Positions 19,256 to 31,603 are shown, counted from the first letter of the stretch. The stretch is 64,000 nucleotides of DNA from Lepidodermella squamata (GCA_047495785.1 JBLDXI010000018.1:310001-374000), one strand, 5' to 3'. The notes: generated from the letters alone by a model not told the origin. Made by a program: numbers and translations.

Positions 19256-19666
19256 ATGTCAGTCATCGGCAGCAACAACTACAGGGCGAAAAGCGCGTCC
19301 CAGAGCGACATCGTGTCGGCCATCTCGATGCCACAAGCAGCACCTGTTGTCGTGTACCAGCAACAGCAACAGCAAAAGGACAAAGGCTGCACGCGGAAAA
19401 AGTGTTTCATCGGCACGGCGCTGGGCGTGTTCTTCGGCCTGCTCGTGCTCGGCACCATCATCTACGTGGTGATGGTGGTGGAGTCGCAGTGCTACCGCGG
19501 CTGCCAGCGCCTGTGCACCGACGACAACCACTGCACGGACACGTGCTGGAAGACGTGCTGGAAGGCGCAGTGGACCAAGTGCCCCGAGGACGGCGCCCGC
19601 GCCTGCTCCTACATCCTGTGGGACAAGGCCGTCATCAACATCGGCGGCCTCTTCGGCAAGAAGTAA
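19256..19666 (+). CDS. Small single-pass Cys-rich membrane protein
   Basis: 136 aa, one exon, start ATG 19256. An N-terminal Gln stretch (YQQQQQQK) is followed by a basic KGCTRKKC segment, one strong transmembrane helix (FIGTALGVFFGLLVLGTIIYVVMVV) and a C-terminal ectodomain with eight Cys (CYRGCQRLC..CTDTCWKTCW..C..C). Basic residues before the helix and Cys after it suggest type II topology with the C-terminus outside. GC-rich codon use contrasts with the AT-rich flanks. No family recognised. The Cys pattern suggests a disulfide-rich extracellular knob. It stands alone between the two inverted tRNA sets. AATAAA near 19831. Confidence 0.8.
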   Translation: MSVIGSNNYRAKSASQSDIVSAISMPQAAPVVVYQQQQQQKDKGCTRKKCFIGTALGVFFGLLVLGTIIYVVMVVESQCYRGCQRLCTDDNHCTDTCWKTCWKAQWTKCPEDGARACSYILWDKAVINIGGLFGKK

Positions 19667-20273
19667 AGCCTCAGACGCGTCTCTTTATGGCTCCCAATTC
19701 AATGGTGTAATCTCTTCAAGAGCTGCTCACTAGCAAACCAAATTTCGAACAATTGTCTTTGAATATGTTTTTACACGACGCATCGTTACCACATCGATGC
19801 TTACTTTTAGTCAATTCAAATATTTTTTATAAATAAATACGAAATATTGCAAAAGGAAATGTTCTTTCAGTATCTTTGTTTGGGGAATTTTATATGAAGA
19901 TAGAGAAAAAAAGGATTTTGAGATCAAAATTATTCCCGATACAACTAGCGGAATCGGTTTCTTTCGAAAAAGATGAATGGCGCATGGTTGTCAACTCCAT
20001 TGAAAATTATGAATTCTACACGAAAAGCAGAATCCTCGACTGTGGGGGTGAGGATGGGTGAGGATCATTCTTCGCTTGCCTTCGCCCCCTCAAAACCGGA
20101 AACGGTACACGGCGCTCAGTCTCGAAGAGGCAAAATAATAATAACTATTATTATTATAAAGAAAATACTGAACGGCAGAGATAGGTGATGTTTTCGGTCA
20201 CAGTCGCATCAATCTTGCAGCACCAATCTTGCGAGTTGAATGCCCATACACTCACAGTGCAGACTTTCAGGCA
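19667..20273. other. 3' region of the Cys-rich gene and spacer
   Basis: Contains an AATAAA signal near 19831 and an (AAT)n/(TTA)n inverted patch near 20131-20156. No gene. Confidence 0.4.
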
Positions 20274-20347
20274 GCCTCCTTGGCTCAGTTGGCTAGAGCG
20301 CCAGTCTCATAATCTGGAGGTCGTGAGTTCGATCCTCACAGGGGGCA
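20274..20347 (+). tRNA. tRNA-Met(CAT), elongator type
   Basis: 74 nt. Acceptor GCCTCCT/AGGGGGC, D stem GCTC/GAGC, anticodon loop CTCATAA (CAT), T arm GTGAG-TTCGATC-CTCAC. The features match elongator rather than initiator tRNA-Met. A 3'-half copy lies at 21154-21197. Confidence 0.93.
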
Positions 20348-20429
20348 GCTTCAATCTTTTTCGATTGAACTCAGTATGTGAACAATAGACCGCCTCACGA
20401 AAGATTCGATAAACGTTGTACATAATATA

Positions 20430-20495
20430 GGCCATGTGCATGGATTAGGATCCTGCGCTTTCACCGCGGCGGCCCGGGATTGAGTTTTAGGGAAG
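20430..20495 (+). pseudogene. tRNA-Glu(TTC) pseudogene
   Basis: ATTAGGATCCTGCGCTTTCA and the following CGCGGCGGCCCGGG match the tRNA-Glu D-arm edge, anticodon stem-loop (CTGCG-CTTTCAC-CGCGG, TTC) and variable region. The B box is degraded (GATTGAG for GTTCGAG) and the acceptor strands do not pair. Confidence 0.65.
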
Positions 20496-20561
20496 TTTTG
20501 AAGTCTACAGTCAAAAGAATCAAAGTCTCCTAGCAAGAATGAAAACCCCTGAAAACAGCAG

Positions 20562-20634
20562 GGTTCCGTAGTGTAGTGGTCATCACGTCTCCTTCACACG
20601 GAGAAGGTCGCGGGTTCGAACCCCGCCGGAACCT
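20562..20634 (+). tRNA. tRNA-Val(CAC), right copy
   Basis: 73 nt. Acceptor GGTTCCG/CGGAACC, anticodon arm TCTCC-TTCACAC-GGAGA (CAC = Val), T arm GCGGG-TTCGAAC-CCCGC. All stems pair. First of the Val-Ala-Arg-Thr series on this strand. Confidence 0.94.
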
Positions 20635-20711
20635 CGACTCAAGCTATGTTTTTGGTCTGCTGATCTATCTAGATAAGCTATTCTAGAGATAGTTTGCTTT
20701 ATCTTGTACAT

Positions 20712-20783
20712 GGGGATGTAGCTCAATGGTAGAGCGCTTGCTTTGCATGTAAGATGTCCCGGGTTCAAACCCCGGAATCTCCA
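20712..20783 (+). tRNA. tRNA-Ala(TGC), right copy
   Basis: 72 nt. Acceptor GGGGATG/AATCTCC with one mismatch at the innermost pair (G7-A66; the left copy has C there). Anticodon loop TTTGCAT (TGC). Followed by a T run (ATTTTTT), a Pol III terminator. Confidence 0.9.
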
Positions 20784-20857
20784 ATTTTTTCAGTGGCTCA
20801 GGTCTCAGAATCTGTCACCTCCCATGGATAATCGATTATTCCAAGTTGACAGAAGGC

Positions 20858-20929
20858 GGCCCAGTGGCCTAATGGTAAGGCGTCGGCCTCCGGAGCCGGA
20901 GATTGTGGGTTCGAGTCCCATCTGGGTCG
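20858..20929 (+). tRNA. tRNA-Arg(CCG), right copy
   Basis: Same sequence as the left copy; all stems pair with one G-T in the acceptor. The flanking spacer towards tRNA-Ala (CAGTGGCTCAGG to AAGTTGACAGAAGG) is also clearly homologous to the left spacer in reverse complement. Confidence 0.94.
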
Positions 20930-21004
20930 ATACATTTTTATATTCCACGGATATAGCCAAAGAACAGAGGAGTTTCAATGTAGCATTTCTTCATCAGTTC
21001 AACC

Positions 21005-21076
21005 GGCTCAGTAGCTTAGTGGTAGAGCATCTGTCTTGTAAACAGAAGGTCACGGGTTCGATCCCCGTCTGGGCCT
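21005..21076 (+). tRNA. tRNA-Thr(TGT), right copy
   Basis: 72 nt. Acceptor GGCTCAG/CTGGGCC, anticodon arm TCTGT-CTTGTAA-ACAGA (TGT = Thr), T arm ACGGG-TTCGATC-CCCGT. Intact counterpart of the interrupted gene at 17778-18357. Confidence 0.94.
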
Positions 21077-21153
21077 CGGCATACTTTTTTCCAGACTTGG
21101 GCTTTTGAGCTTGACCTATCAAATCTCAAGGAATCACTTATCGGATAACCAAG

Positions 21154-21197
21154 GTCTCTTAATCTGGAGGTCATGAGTTCGATCCTCACAGGGGGCA
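21154..21197 (+). pseudogene. 3'-half fragment of tRNA-Met
   Basis: TCTTAATCTGGAGGTCATGA and the following TTCGATCCTCACAGGGGGCA match the anticodon loop to 3' end of tRNA-Met at 20274, with CAT changed to CTT. The identity ends near the 3' end of the tRNA; no 5' half is present. Confidence 0.8.
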
Positions 21198-21235
21198 GCT
21201 TAGACAAATTAAATGATAAGTTAGTCATCAGCGTC

Positions 21236-21290
21236 ATCAGCGAGGCTCGAACTCGGGACCTTGGCATCATACAGCGCGCGCGTTACCGCG
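21236..21290 (-). pseudogene. Degenerate tRNA-like sequence
   Basis: On the minus strand GCCAAGGTCCCGAGTTCGAG has a good variable-loop/T-arm and B-box pattern, as in tRNA-Ile. The anticodon stem and acceptor do not fold. A tRNA relic at best. Confidence 0.35.
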
Positions 21291-22374
21291 TCTTTTCAAG
21301 ATTTCTGCAAGATCCGCTCAAAATCTTGTGATTATCTATATGAAATATAGCCAAGCTAACTCCAAAATAATCGTGCTCGAACTATGCCAAAGGTCAAGCT
21401 TTTCTAATCGCGAACCTCTGGATGTTTCCTTTTAAGATTTTTTCTACGCCTGAGAAAAAAGTCGATGAAGGTTTTTGCGCAAGATTCGCTTGTTTTTATT
21501 CCATTTTTTCTCATGTATTTTACCCATTTTGTCGTTGCAGCGGCATTTTCATTGTTCATGAAATTCGAAAAGAGCAGCTAAATAATATTATAATATAATA
21601 TAATATGTATATCTGAATCAATAAGAAGAAGAAGAAGAAGAATAGATTAAACGCGATTTTCATATATAACAGACGATATATAACAGAGAGAGAAAAAACG
21701 AGACACAAAGATGATGACTTGTCGCTGCGTGTTTACAGGTATAATATTATATCAATATTATATTACATAGAGTGACCACAAAAAAAGATTTTTTATTACG
21801 GTATGAAAAAAAGAAAATTTGACACCTATATAGTATTATAATTATCATCGACAAATATCAAGACAGTGTTTCAATCATCGATTTTATCGACTCCCAGGCT
21901 GTAACTACTATCAGTTAGTAATCGGTCAAAGTTCGATCAAATCATAAATCGAGAAAAAAAAGAACAAGTGATTGAAAAAAATCTCGCCTCAGCCAATAAA
22001 TTCCGTTGTTGCCGTTTTTAAAATCCTCAGAGTAGAAAGAACACGCTTCGCAACAGGAGAGAGAGAAGAGAAAAAATCAACAACAACAACAACAACAATG
22101 AAAAACGATTCACTAGATATCGATAGTTTTAGCAGTCACTCTATAGTTTATTGCTGATGTGATTTGTTGTTTCTTGAACTACGAACGCGGGATGACGGAG
22201 ATGACAAGTCGGTTCAGTGGATCATCATCGGTATTATTATCAGTTAAATTGGAAAATACCAAATTTACCGAAAAATAACCGAAATTTCGGTATTCTAACG
22301 GGAAAACTCCGATTTTTCCAGGTAAAACCCGATTTAGGTAACTTTTTCGGTATTTTCGGTATTTTGCCAATTTC
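21291..22374. other. Intergenic, simple repeats
   Basis: Low-complexity tracts: TATAA-type near 21586-21606, (GAA)n near 21624-21642 and (CAA)n at 22078-22097. No gene seen. This is the 3' flank of the minus-strand kinase gene. Confidence 0.45.
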
Positions 22375-24000
22375 TCACGCCGAGTCGTCGTGATGTGTCG
22401 CGATGTCGATGTCGCGCAGCCAGGCGTGGCGCAGACAGTCGGCGGCGGTCGCGCGCTGCCGCGGGTTCCGAACCAGCAACCGCAGAATGAGGTCACGCGC
22501 ACTCGGGGTCGCCCACGAACTGCTGCTGCCGTCGCTGCCACTGCTGCCATCGGCGGTTTTGCCGTCGCACGACGCCTGCTCCTCGTCGCTCGCCTCCGAG
22601 TCCTGCCCCGTCGAGCCGCTCTCGGTCTCGGGCGCGCAGTCATCCGGGAACAGCGTCACGTCGTCGTCGAGGTTCGCCCGCGTTATGTTCATCAGGGTTT
22701 CTTCCTTGGTGGCGCCGGCGAACGGCGAGTAACCGGACAGTAGCACGTAGGTCAGCACGCCGACACTCCACATGTCGGACCACGCGCCGATAGGGTCGAA
22801 GAGAAGCACTTCGGGAGCGACATACCTTCACACAGATACAAATTATAATTAACTTAAACAATAGAAAAATTCGAGAAATTAGCGACAAAAATTATAATAA
22901 AATGTCTCATCCCATGAATTTTGTTGGGACGAAATAGAAATTTTATTAGGAAATAAAGCGCTTCAAATTACAATTAAAAACTCATTCAAGTTCAAATTCA
23001 AGTACAAATAAATCAATTCTGAATAGTGGGTCATTAAGTTTATTAATTTAAATTTGTCAAGAATTTGAAGTTTTCCAATTTTTCTGGAAGGTTCACAATT
23101 TCTCCTAAAATTAAAGAAAATTCAAAGCTTTTAAAAATTTTGAAAATCAGGCCAATATTAAAATGAGGAAAATTTGTTCACCATTTTTTTATATATTTCC
23201 TAATATTAAAAATAATCTGAGAATATCCAGATTTTTTCCAAAATTTTTTCCAAAATCGGAGATTGTACTTACTCGAGAGTGCCGCGGATGTCGCGCAGCT
23301 CCTGGCCGGCCTGCAGCGATCGCGCGAGGCCGAAATCGCAGAGCCTGATGTCAGGCTGGTAGTCTGGGTGGTCGTAGTAGGGCCGCGTCAGCAGCACGTT
23401 GTGCGGGTTCACGTCGCAGTGGATGATGCCGGCGCCGTGCAGCGAGCCGAGCGTGTCCACGAGCTGCGCAACGACACGCCGCACAACCGGCTCGGGCAGG
23501 CCGGCGCCGCCGCGCCGCGCCAACGCGTGCCACAGCTCGCCGCCGGCCGCGTACTCGATGACGAGCACGAGGTCACGCGGCGCCTCGAACACGTGCAGCA
23601 GCCGGGCGATGCGCGGGTGCAGCCGCGCGGCTCGGTGGTGCACGGCGATTTCTTGCAGGATGGCGTCACGGGACAGGTGCAGCCGCGCCTTTCGCAGCAC
23701 CTTGGCCGCGAACTGGCCGCCGCTCGAGCGGCACCGGCATTTCCGGACGACGGCGAACCGGCCCTTGCCAAGGTCATGTTCGACGTCGTAGGCGTCTGAG
23801 AAGGCGCCCTTCGCTAGGTATTTCGTCAGCACGGTGTCGGGCGTGTCGTGGCTGGAGCTACTGGTGCCGTTGATTTCGCGCTCCTGCAACGGCAGTTTCG
23901 ACATTGAGGCGGGGGAGGCGGGTGTGGCGACGGTGTCGAGTTTGTCGCTCGATGTCGTCGCGCTGTTTGGCGTGTTTATGTGTAACGATGGCGGTCTCAT
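22375..24000 (-). CDS. DRAK: DRAK/STK17-like serine/threonine kinase with altered catalytic loop
   Basis: Two exons, 24000-23273 and 22825-22375 (392 aa); the join gives GTLEYVAPE. An about 75-residue Ser/Thr-rich leader precedes the kinase domain: glycine loop LGKGRFAVV (78-86), ATP-anchoring Lys100 (FAAK), alpha-C Glu117, catalytic loop HCDVNPHN (194-201), DFG (222-224), APE (246-248). Blocks EYAAGGEL, LHGAGIIHCD and SDMWSVGVLTYVLLSGYSPF place it in the DAPK-related DRAK group, implicated in apoptosis and cytoskeletal control. Oddities: Arg of HRD is Cys (human DRAKs also deviate), and the Lys two after the catalytic Asp is Asn. The C-lobe carries a roughly 45-residue acidic/Ser-rich insertion before SARDLILRLLVRNP. 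It ends shortly after the kinase fold. Strongly GC-biased codons. Confidence 0.88.
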
Positions 24001-27000
24001 TTAGTTTTTGATCAAATTTATTCACAATATCAGCGATTGGGCGTTCACATTTAAAATAATCTATTTCAAAACAGAAAGAGATAACAATTGGAAATAATTC
24101 AATTTAAAAATGCGGTCGCTTGGCCTTTATCAAGACAATTATAACCTCGATAGTTTTCCTAAAAAAATAATATCAAACTAACAGGTAAAAAAAGCACGCT
24201 GGCTTTAGTTTCAAGGCGCATAATTAATTAGGGTAAACCTCTACCCTGGGTAGGTACAAAATACGGGTTCAAAATTTTGGATGCGATTCTAAAGTCGAAA
24301 AACGTTGAAATTCAGCCAAAATAGAGTCAAATGTCTCGAAAATTAACCCTAAAAATAGGAAAATATCGTTGAAGTCTTTCTAGCCCTTGAAACTATTTCA
24401 GAGTTATAAAAGGGGAAAAGGGAATAGAATCACTTTTTGATATTTTCGCACTGAGACGCGAAAGTTTGAGCTGAAATGCTCTCAGTCCATAAATATTTAA
24501 TGGCTAAGAATCTCTCTTGAGGGCCAAATTTCGGCACTTTTCAGAAATCGCACTGCTCGATTTTTCAAGGAGCTGGGCGCTTTTTTCAATTAAAAAACGG
24601 CGCGATATTTTTTTAGCCTGATGGCTATTGCAATTTTTTGGCGGAAATATATCCGATGGCGAAGTGGGTAATAATATTTATTTAAAATAATATATCCACT
24701 TGCGGCGTAAAAAACTGCTGGCCAGTCTGCGAAGAAATGCACCGAGGCGAGAAATAACAAGCGTGTCGATGGCGACGATCATGATCGATATCGCCAGGCA
24801 TTAGCGCGATTAATTATAGGTATGAGATGCTGCTGCAAAGTTATTACCAGTTATCGGCCTGGTGAGGCGGAACCGGCTCGCCGGCCGGCTCATCCACGTG
24901 TATTTATTTACGTATTTTTTCGGATCTACCTATACACCGATCGACCGGTACAAAGTACAGTAGACCTATAGTTGATCTTAAGCCAGTGCCTCGGCGATGT
25001 AGATAATATTATATAACAAAACGACGAGGCGTTGAGTTATTCCGTATCGGTATCATCTACCGGTGGAATACTTCGGCCTATTTACCGGCGCGATATAAAT
25101 AAAAATGATCGATACCCGAATTTTGTTTACGCCGCATTCCGCATCATTCGAGGCGCGCCGGTAATATTTTTTAGCCACAAGCACTAAAAAAACTACACGT
25201 AATTGCGTTATTCGGTAATACATAGTAGCGAAAAAATTCGAGAAGTAAACGATGAGACGGCGGCGGGACACTGATAGCAAAAGGAGAACACGAAAGGAGA
25301 AACACAACAAAAATCCGGTGTGGCGGCTATTTATCCAGTTTCCATAAATGGTAAAACCACAGTGGAAAAAACACGGTAATGGAATAAATTGCTCGGAGAA
25401 TAATTAGGCCAGCAAATGAATCAAAGTCCAACAACAGTCCTCGTTCAGAACATGATGAAAAATATTAATAAAAACAAATGAATTCCGCTAATTTTAATCA
25501 ATTTACCCTGGAAATAAAGCAATTAAAATATTCGAAAAAAAACGTAAAAAAAATTAAAGAAAGGGTTTCAAATCTAGATTAAACATTCATATCCTTAATT
25601 TATATCCTTAACTCCATACTATTTTCTCTTTCTACAAACCATTATCCTTACCTTGAATCCTGTTTTTTCTTCAAAAATATTGGTTGAAGACTTATGGCAT
25701 TCCTAATAGAAGTATTCCGATGTATAAATAAGATAAATCCTAGTTTGAAGTTCCAAGGGAAAATAAGGTAAGGACACACGTTTTTCCTGCTATTTCCTTT
25801 GCTATTTAGTATCCTGTCCCTTATTCTGAAATCGATAAAATAAGTTCCAAATCGGAAGGAAGTTGAATGGTATAGGATTGTATAGGAGAAAAAAAATGGT
25901 CGAGTTGAAGGTAAAGATTTTACTGGATCCTGTATCTGGTAGAATAGGAACCATTAAAAAATTGGTACACGCAGCAGAAAATTATTGAACGCAGAAATGT
26001 GAAGTGGCAGAGTCGTCGGGCAGCAAACTGGACGCTGGCCCTTGAAACAGCCGGTAGCTGGACGCGCTTTCCTGCTAATGAAGGTGTTGTACGCGAGCCG
26101 AGAGAGTATGTAGTAGCCGAGAGAGGGAGAGAGGACAAGACCACACATCATCATCATGCTCGTCGAGAATAGGACTAACTACGCCGTCGAGAGTTGCTGT
26201 ACAAATGATAGGATAATGCGCCGTCTTAATTAGGCCCTGATTAATCATCATGCATCCATATATACAGGTAGGGTGCGCACAATAAAAGGCGTGTACACGC
26301 GGCGCAAGAAAAACAAGACGCGCGCTCGCGCTATAACAGGTATATTAAGACATAGGTCGTATGTTTTTGCCGCCTGGTGCGATGATCGCAGCACCTGCCT
26401 GCGTCTGCGCCACGCCCGCCCGCCGTAAACAACAACAAATAGGGACATTGGCTGGCTCGAAACCGGCTCAAGTGTTTTGCTCTCATCGTTGTATCCTATA
26501 TTCAGTTATAAGTATAATAATATCCTTATACAATTCATCAGGTTGTTGCCAACAACCGCGATTATTATCATAATAACACGTGTTATACTTGACGTATTAA
26601 AGCCCGTCCCATCGCGGTTTTTTATTTACCTAAATAAAGCGCGGTGAAAAGAACGAGCGTTGAAAAATAACAATACCGCCTCCTTGCCAAAATACAATTT
26701 TCCATTGAGCCGGCGAAAAATAACAACAAATCTCTCCTGCTCCATATATAGATAGATACTTACATTAATATTGTGCTTTGCGAGTAAAGAAACAACTTGA
26801 AATATTATTGTGATAGCTAAGAGAGCCGTGTTGCATTACAATAACAAAACCGCGTCTACATTTCAAGGTGTTATTTTGATATTTTTGATGTAAAAATAAT
26901 AAATAATACAACATTTTCCCTTAATGCGATTGGACGCAAAATATACCTAAAATTCAAACTCGAAAACTCTCACCACGAATTGAAAAAATCGCATAAAATG

Positions 27001-30000
27001 AATCCTAATATATAAGGATCCTTACCATTAGGCATGATTAGGAAAATCGTTTAGATTCCTCTGAATCAAACGTAAGAAAAATCGAGCTGAAGGTGTATAA
27101 CATATTGGGTTAAAAAATCTAGACAAAATAAATGCATATAAATAAGTGTTTGAAAATAGAAAAACAATATGCGGTCAAGGCGGGTTGGTTTTGGGGCGAA
27201 TAGTCACGTTTTACATATAACAACATCCAAAATCGACTGCATATATAACTAAAAAACGTAATATATTGGTTTGAACCGGCCTATATACTTTCACACTGAA
27301 AAAGCAGGAAATAGCCATTCGCAGGGCCGATAATAACGCCTGTAAGAAAACAAGCACCTAAAACGCATCTGCGGCGCGTCGGCCAGCTTGTTATCAGTCA
27401 AACGAGGCGTGACCTATACACGCAGATGTTGGGCGTTACCTCGTAAATAATGCCAATAAACCAAGGTGCGAAATTGCGGGTTTAAAAGGTTATTAACAAG
27501 ATTGACATTTGTTGCGCACAATCAGCCGCTAAAAATGCATATAAAAACGCACAGAAATCATCGATATTTATATGTGGTGATGAGTCATGGCTCTCTGCAG
27601 GAAAAAAAAAACCCGGCGATAAATCACACCGCAAAGCGAGAGAGTGATGAGTCACGCGAAAAAAAAACGTTCCACATGAGTGATTTTGCTCAAACGCTTG
27701 AGGTGGTTTCTCATCAGGGCTATCGAGGTGCTTTGAACACTACTTGGTATTAGGTATAGCTAATAATTATGATAATAAATAACAACAAAAATAAGTTTGT
27801 CAAAGAGAACCGCGCGCTTGTTGACATTATTATTATTATTACTAGGTATTACAAAGCGACGACATGTGCGACACGCAAAATGCATTATTCACCTGTTCAA
27901 AGCCCACAAATTATATCAAAAATTAAGATAAGCTTAAAAAGTGAAAATTTTACCGCAACATGTAATTAAGGTAAATACAGGGAATAACTGCGTTAAGGTT
28001 AGTTCTCAAATTCAGGGCAAAGCACCAATTTTACTTGAAATTTGGTTATAAAAAATTCAGAATTATTCGAAAAAGGAACGTATAAATAGTTATAATCAAA
28101 ACAATTCACACATAACCACGAAGGGACATATGTTTATCGGGTGTAAATAAACAGGAAGCCGCGTGCGCTATCGAAATAAAGGAGGGCGCATGTAATTAAG
28201 CGATTTCAAACACCCTAATAATACGATAAAAATCGCGTAATTAACGAATCGAAAATAGTAGTATACGGCGAAGAGAGGCTGATGCCGATTCGGCGGCGTA
28301 ATGTGTTGCAATGTTTGTTTGGTCTGCTGTTTGCCAGTCGGCTTATATTACTACTCGGTGGTATATTATTATTATTTAAAGTAATGTAATATAAATAAAA
28401 GGCGGCGTGTCGCGCGAGGCAAATCGCTCTTGCCGCGACATATGTGAGCAGTCGGTCGCCTGATGATGGCTTTTGTAAATAGTAAATAGCAGGCAACTGG
28501 CGCCGCCACTCGAAGCCAAGAAATCACCATCTATAGCCATCGATGGGTGGGTGAACGTTAGGAACATCAGGCGTGGTTATGGATTAGCCGCCACGGCCCG
28601 TCAATCACCAGCGTCCGTCATTTTAGGCCTAATCGCGACGAGACGGACACCAAAATCTGCGCGCGTTTCAATGAGCGGAAGTACGTGCCATCCTTCGATT
28701 ACTCTTATTTACCAGACCGTAAGACTCAGCCACTTGAAGAATTTTCGAGTATTAATTAAAAAATCGCGAAAAACCCGAAAAATTGAGAAAAGCCAAGGTA
28801 TTCAAAGAAACACTTGATATTAATAAAAAATACAAGATAATTAGGAAATTTCCAAAAAATCAACAAACACTTGAAACTAAATGCTAGACCCTTCTAAAAG
28901 TGGAAATATCAAATTTAGGTTTCCACGACAAAATTTCCCCAAATTAATGACTTGGAATATCGATGTTTACCATGATGCTTAATAGATGGACCTCATACTA
29001 ATGCATATTTTGAAGATTGCCTGCAGAGCCGATATCGATTTCAAGTATCGATTTTACAAATCAGTGATTTTTCCGAAATCAGTAGGCTTGAAAACCAGCA
29101 TTGGCAATGTTTCTACCAAGCTAATGGTACCATATGGCTTTAATAAAAAGTCCCAAGGTATAATGTTATCGATTCCGGAACGAAAATGAAGTCGCAAAGA
29201 AATTGGAAAATGTAGCGCCAGTGCCCTTAAATTTAGAACCTGAACCTCGCCAATTTAAGTGGCGCTAGCATTTAGACCCACTTCAAAACCGAGGAATCGA
29301 AAATTCTCAAAATCCAGAATTTTCCAAGAGAGATTTTCAAAGGAATTTGATTATACGGATGGGAACAAGAATTTATGAGCTTCGCTGCGCAATTTAATTC
29401 CATTATTTTAAGGATCAGAAGACGCATGGCGTAATGAGAGAAATTATGTAATATTTTTTTTAAATAATGTCCCTTCAGATCCAAAAGTTTTTCTGGAAGA
29501 AATTTGTTTAGCTCTCTGACGGACAATTTTATCACGCTAAAAAAACGGTATCAACTTGACCGAAAATGTTGTGGGAGGCAAGCACAACGGCTAGCCCGAA
29601 TTTTCTTGGAAAAAAGCTTGTCTAGATAATAAAACGTGGGAATCGTTTGGTTATTATCGCAATAAAAAGACACATTTTTCCACATTAAAAAATAATCTGC
29701 ACTTGGTAATAGGAGGCGGAAATGTAATATGGTAGAAAGATAGCAGCAGCAGCATAAATTATTTGTGCAACACAACTTATTGATAGTAATAATATTTGGA
29801 CAAACTCATAATTGGTGCTAATTAATTGCTAATTAAGTAGCTTGGCAATTCTAAATAAGAGGGGCAAATAATATAATACGAGTTATCGATGAAAAGTGGC
29901 AATTTTTAGGTTTAGCAAAACAAAACTGACTACTTATTAGGATAACCAACGGCCATACCGAAAACTGCGGCGCTGCGACTGCTGCTGTTCGGTTTATAAC

Positions 30001-31490
30001 AATAAAAGCAGGCCGCGTTCGCAGAAGCCCAGGTAAAGGATTAGTCATAGCGTGTGTTTGACTTGTGTTATCCTGTGTTATAATAAAAATATTATCATAC
30101 CACGGAGCAAGATGATGATGGTAATGATGATTTTTTTTGGCATCATCCGCAGACAAAGGACACGCAAGGCTTGACAAAGCGTTTACGGCCACCGTTATAA
30201 AAAGCGTCGCTCGTTGTAATACAATATCGGCCCATATAAGGCGAGGCGAAAAATTATTAGGTAGGTATCGGGCGAAAATATGCGCGTATAAAAAATCCAA
30301 GCGTTACATGTTTAAGCGCACGTAGGCGGTCAATTACAGTAATTATTGCGCCTGATGTGCCGACCACGTCTGTGGACACTCGCCGAGTTTTGTACGGTGA
30401 TCCCATCGACTTGAGCACGCCGAGCAAATACCAATGCGAAACAGGTAAATAACAAAATAAAATAACAGGCCTATATAAGGAAAAAAGACAAAAAAATGAT
30501 CTCATGATTAAGTGGAGATTAATTTTTTTAGGGCCGGGCTAATATTCCGGTAGCACTTCACAGGATGAGTGTTTTCGTGAGGTACAAAAAATGTCCCAAG
30601 TGTAAGGACCAAGGACACGAATACTGAGCTATAAATAGATATGGACAATCTAAAAAAAAACAAATGATACCTAACTAATCCTAAATTTGTTGAATTAAGG
30701 AAACGTCAAAATTTCAGAACCAAATTTTGAATAAAACTTTTCAAGCTAAAACGCCTCTTGGAAATGTTTGGAAAATTCCTAAAAATCCTAATAAATCCCA
30801 TACAATTCCGGATGGTGGAAATTTGATTCGACTAAAAAATATTCAGTTAGTTTAGGATTTTCCCTTTGAAAGATCACGGTAACGATTTTCCAAGTAATAC
30901 CAAGCCGAGAAAAAAGTCGGTTTTGAAGGCTGTGTGGGAAAATAATGTGTCCATTATTGTATTATGGTGATGGAGAGTTGCTAATGAGATGGGGCCGCGA
31001 AAAATGGGACTTGCGCGCTTCCTTATCAGCGCGGCCGTGGCATGAGAAGTGGCGAGTCGAGCCGTCTCGTGACCGAGGCGAGACAGCCGGCGTGTTTGTG
31101 TTGTAGCCACCCTGCGTGATGTATCCGCCGGCAGGCTCTCTTAATAGAGTCACGGCCTTTTATATAGCAGGTGGGAGTGAGCCCGCAGTTGGGAGTATGA
31201 GTCGCCTTTTACTACAATAATAATATGTTGTATATATAGGATGGATACATTTTCAACAACAATACAACGTCATTGTTGCATGAGGGGCCATAAATACAAC
31301 AATACGACCCATACATATAAGGTAATATGCATTAATATTGATAGCGCAGCCAAGTGGAAAAGCGAGTGGGGTGAACACACTGGCGAGGAAGAGGCGAGGT
31401 GAGGTGAGGCAAAATGCGCGTGCAACAGGTGGTTGAGCGCAACAAACAGCCGGGGTAAATATTTAGTCGCAAAATATTATTGTTGTAACT

Positions 31491-31513
31491 AAGTAAGTAA
31501 GTAAGTAAGTAAG
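31491..31513. repeat. (AAGT)n microsatellite
   Basis: Five to six tandem tetramers of AAGT. Confidence 0.9.
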
Positions 31514-31603
31514 GAGTCAAGGCGCGTTGACGCCGATGATGGTGGTGGATGATGGAACGAAACACCGTGAGTCACAAAGTAGTGGGTCAACAGTAAATAA
31601 TAT

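Noticed and set aside
22390-22743. Plus-strand open frames over the kinase gene (also 23263-23799)
   Set aside because: GC-rich third positions on the opposite strand create shadow frames; the minus-strand kinase motifs are unambiguous.
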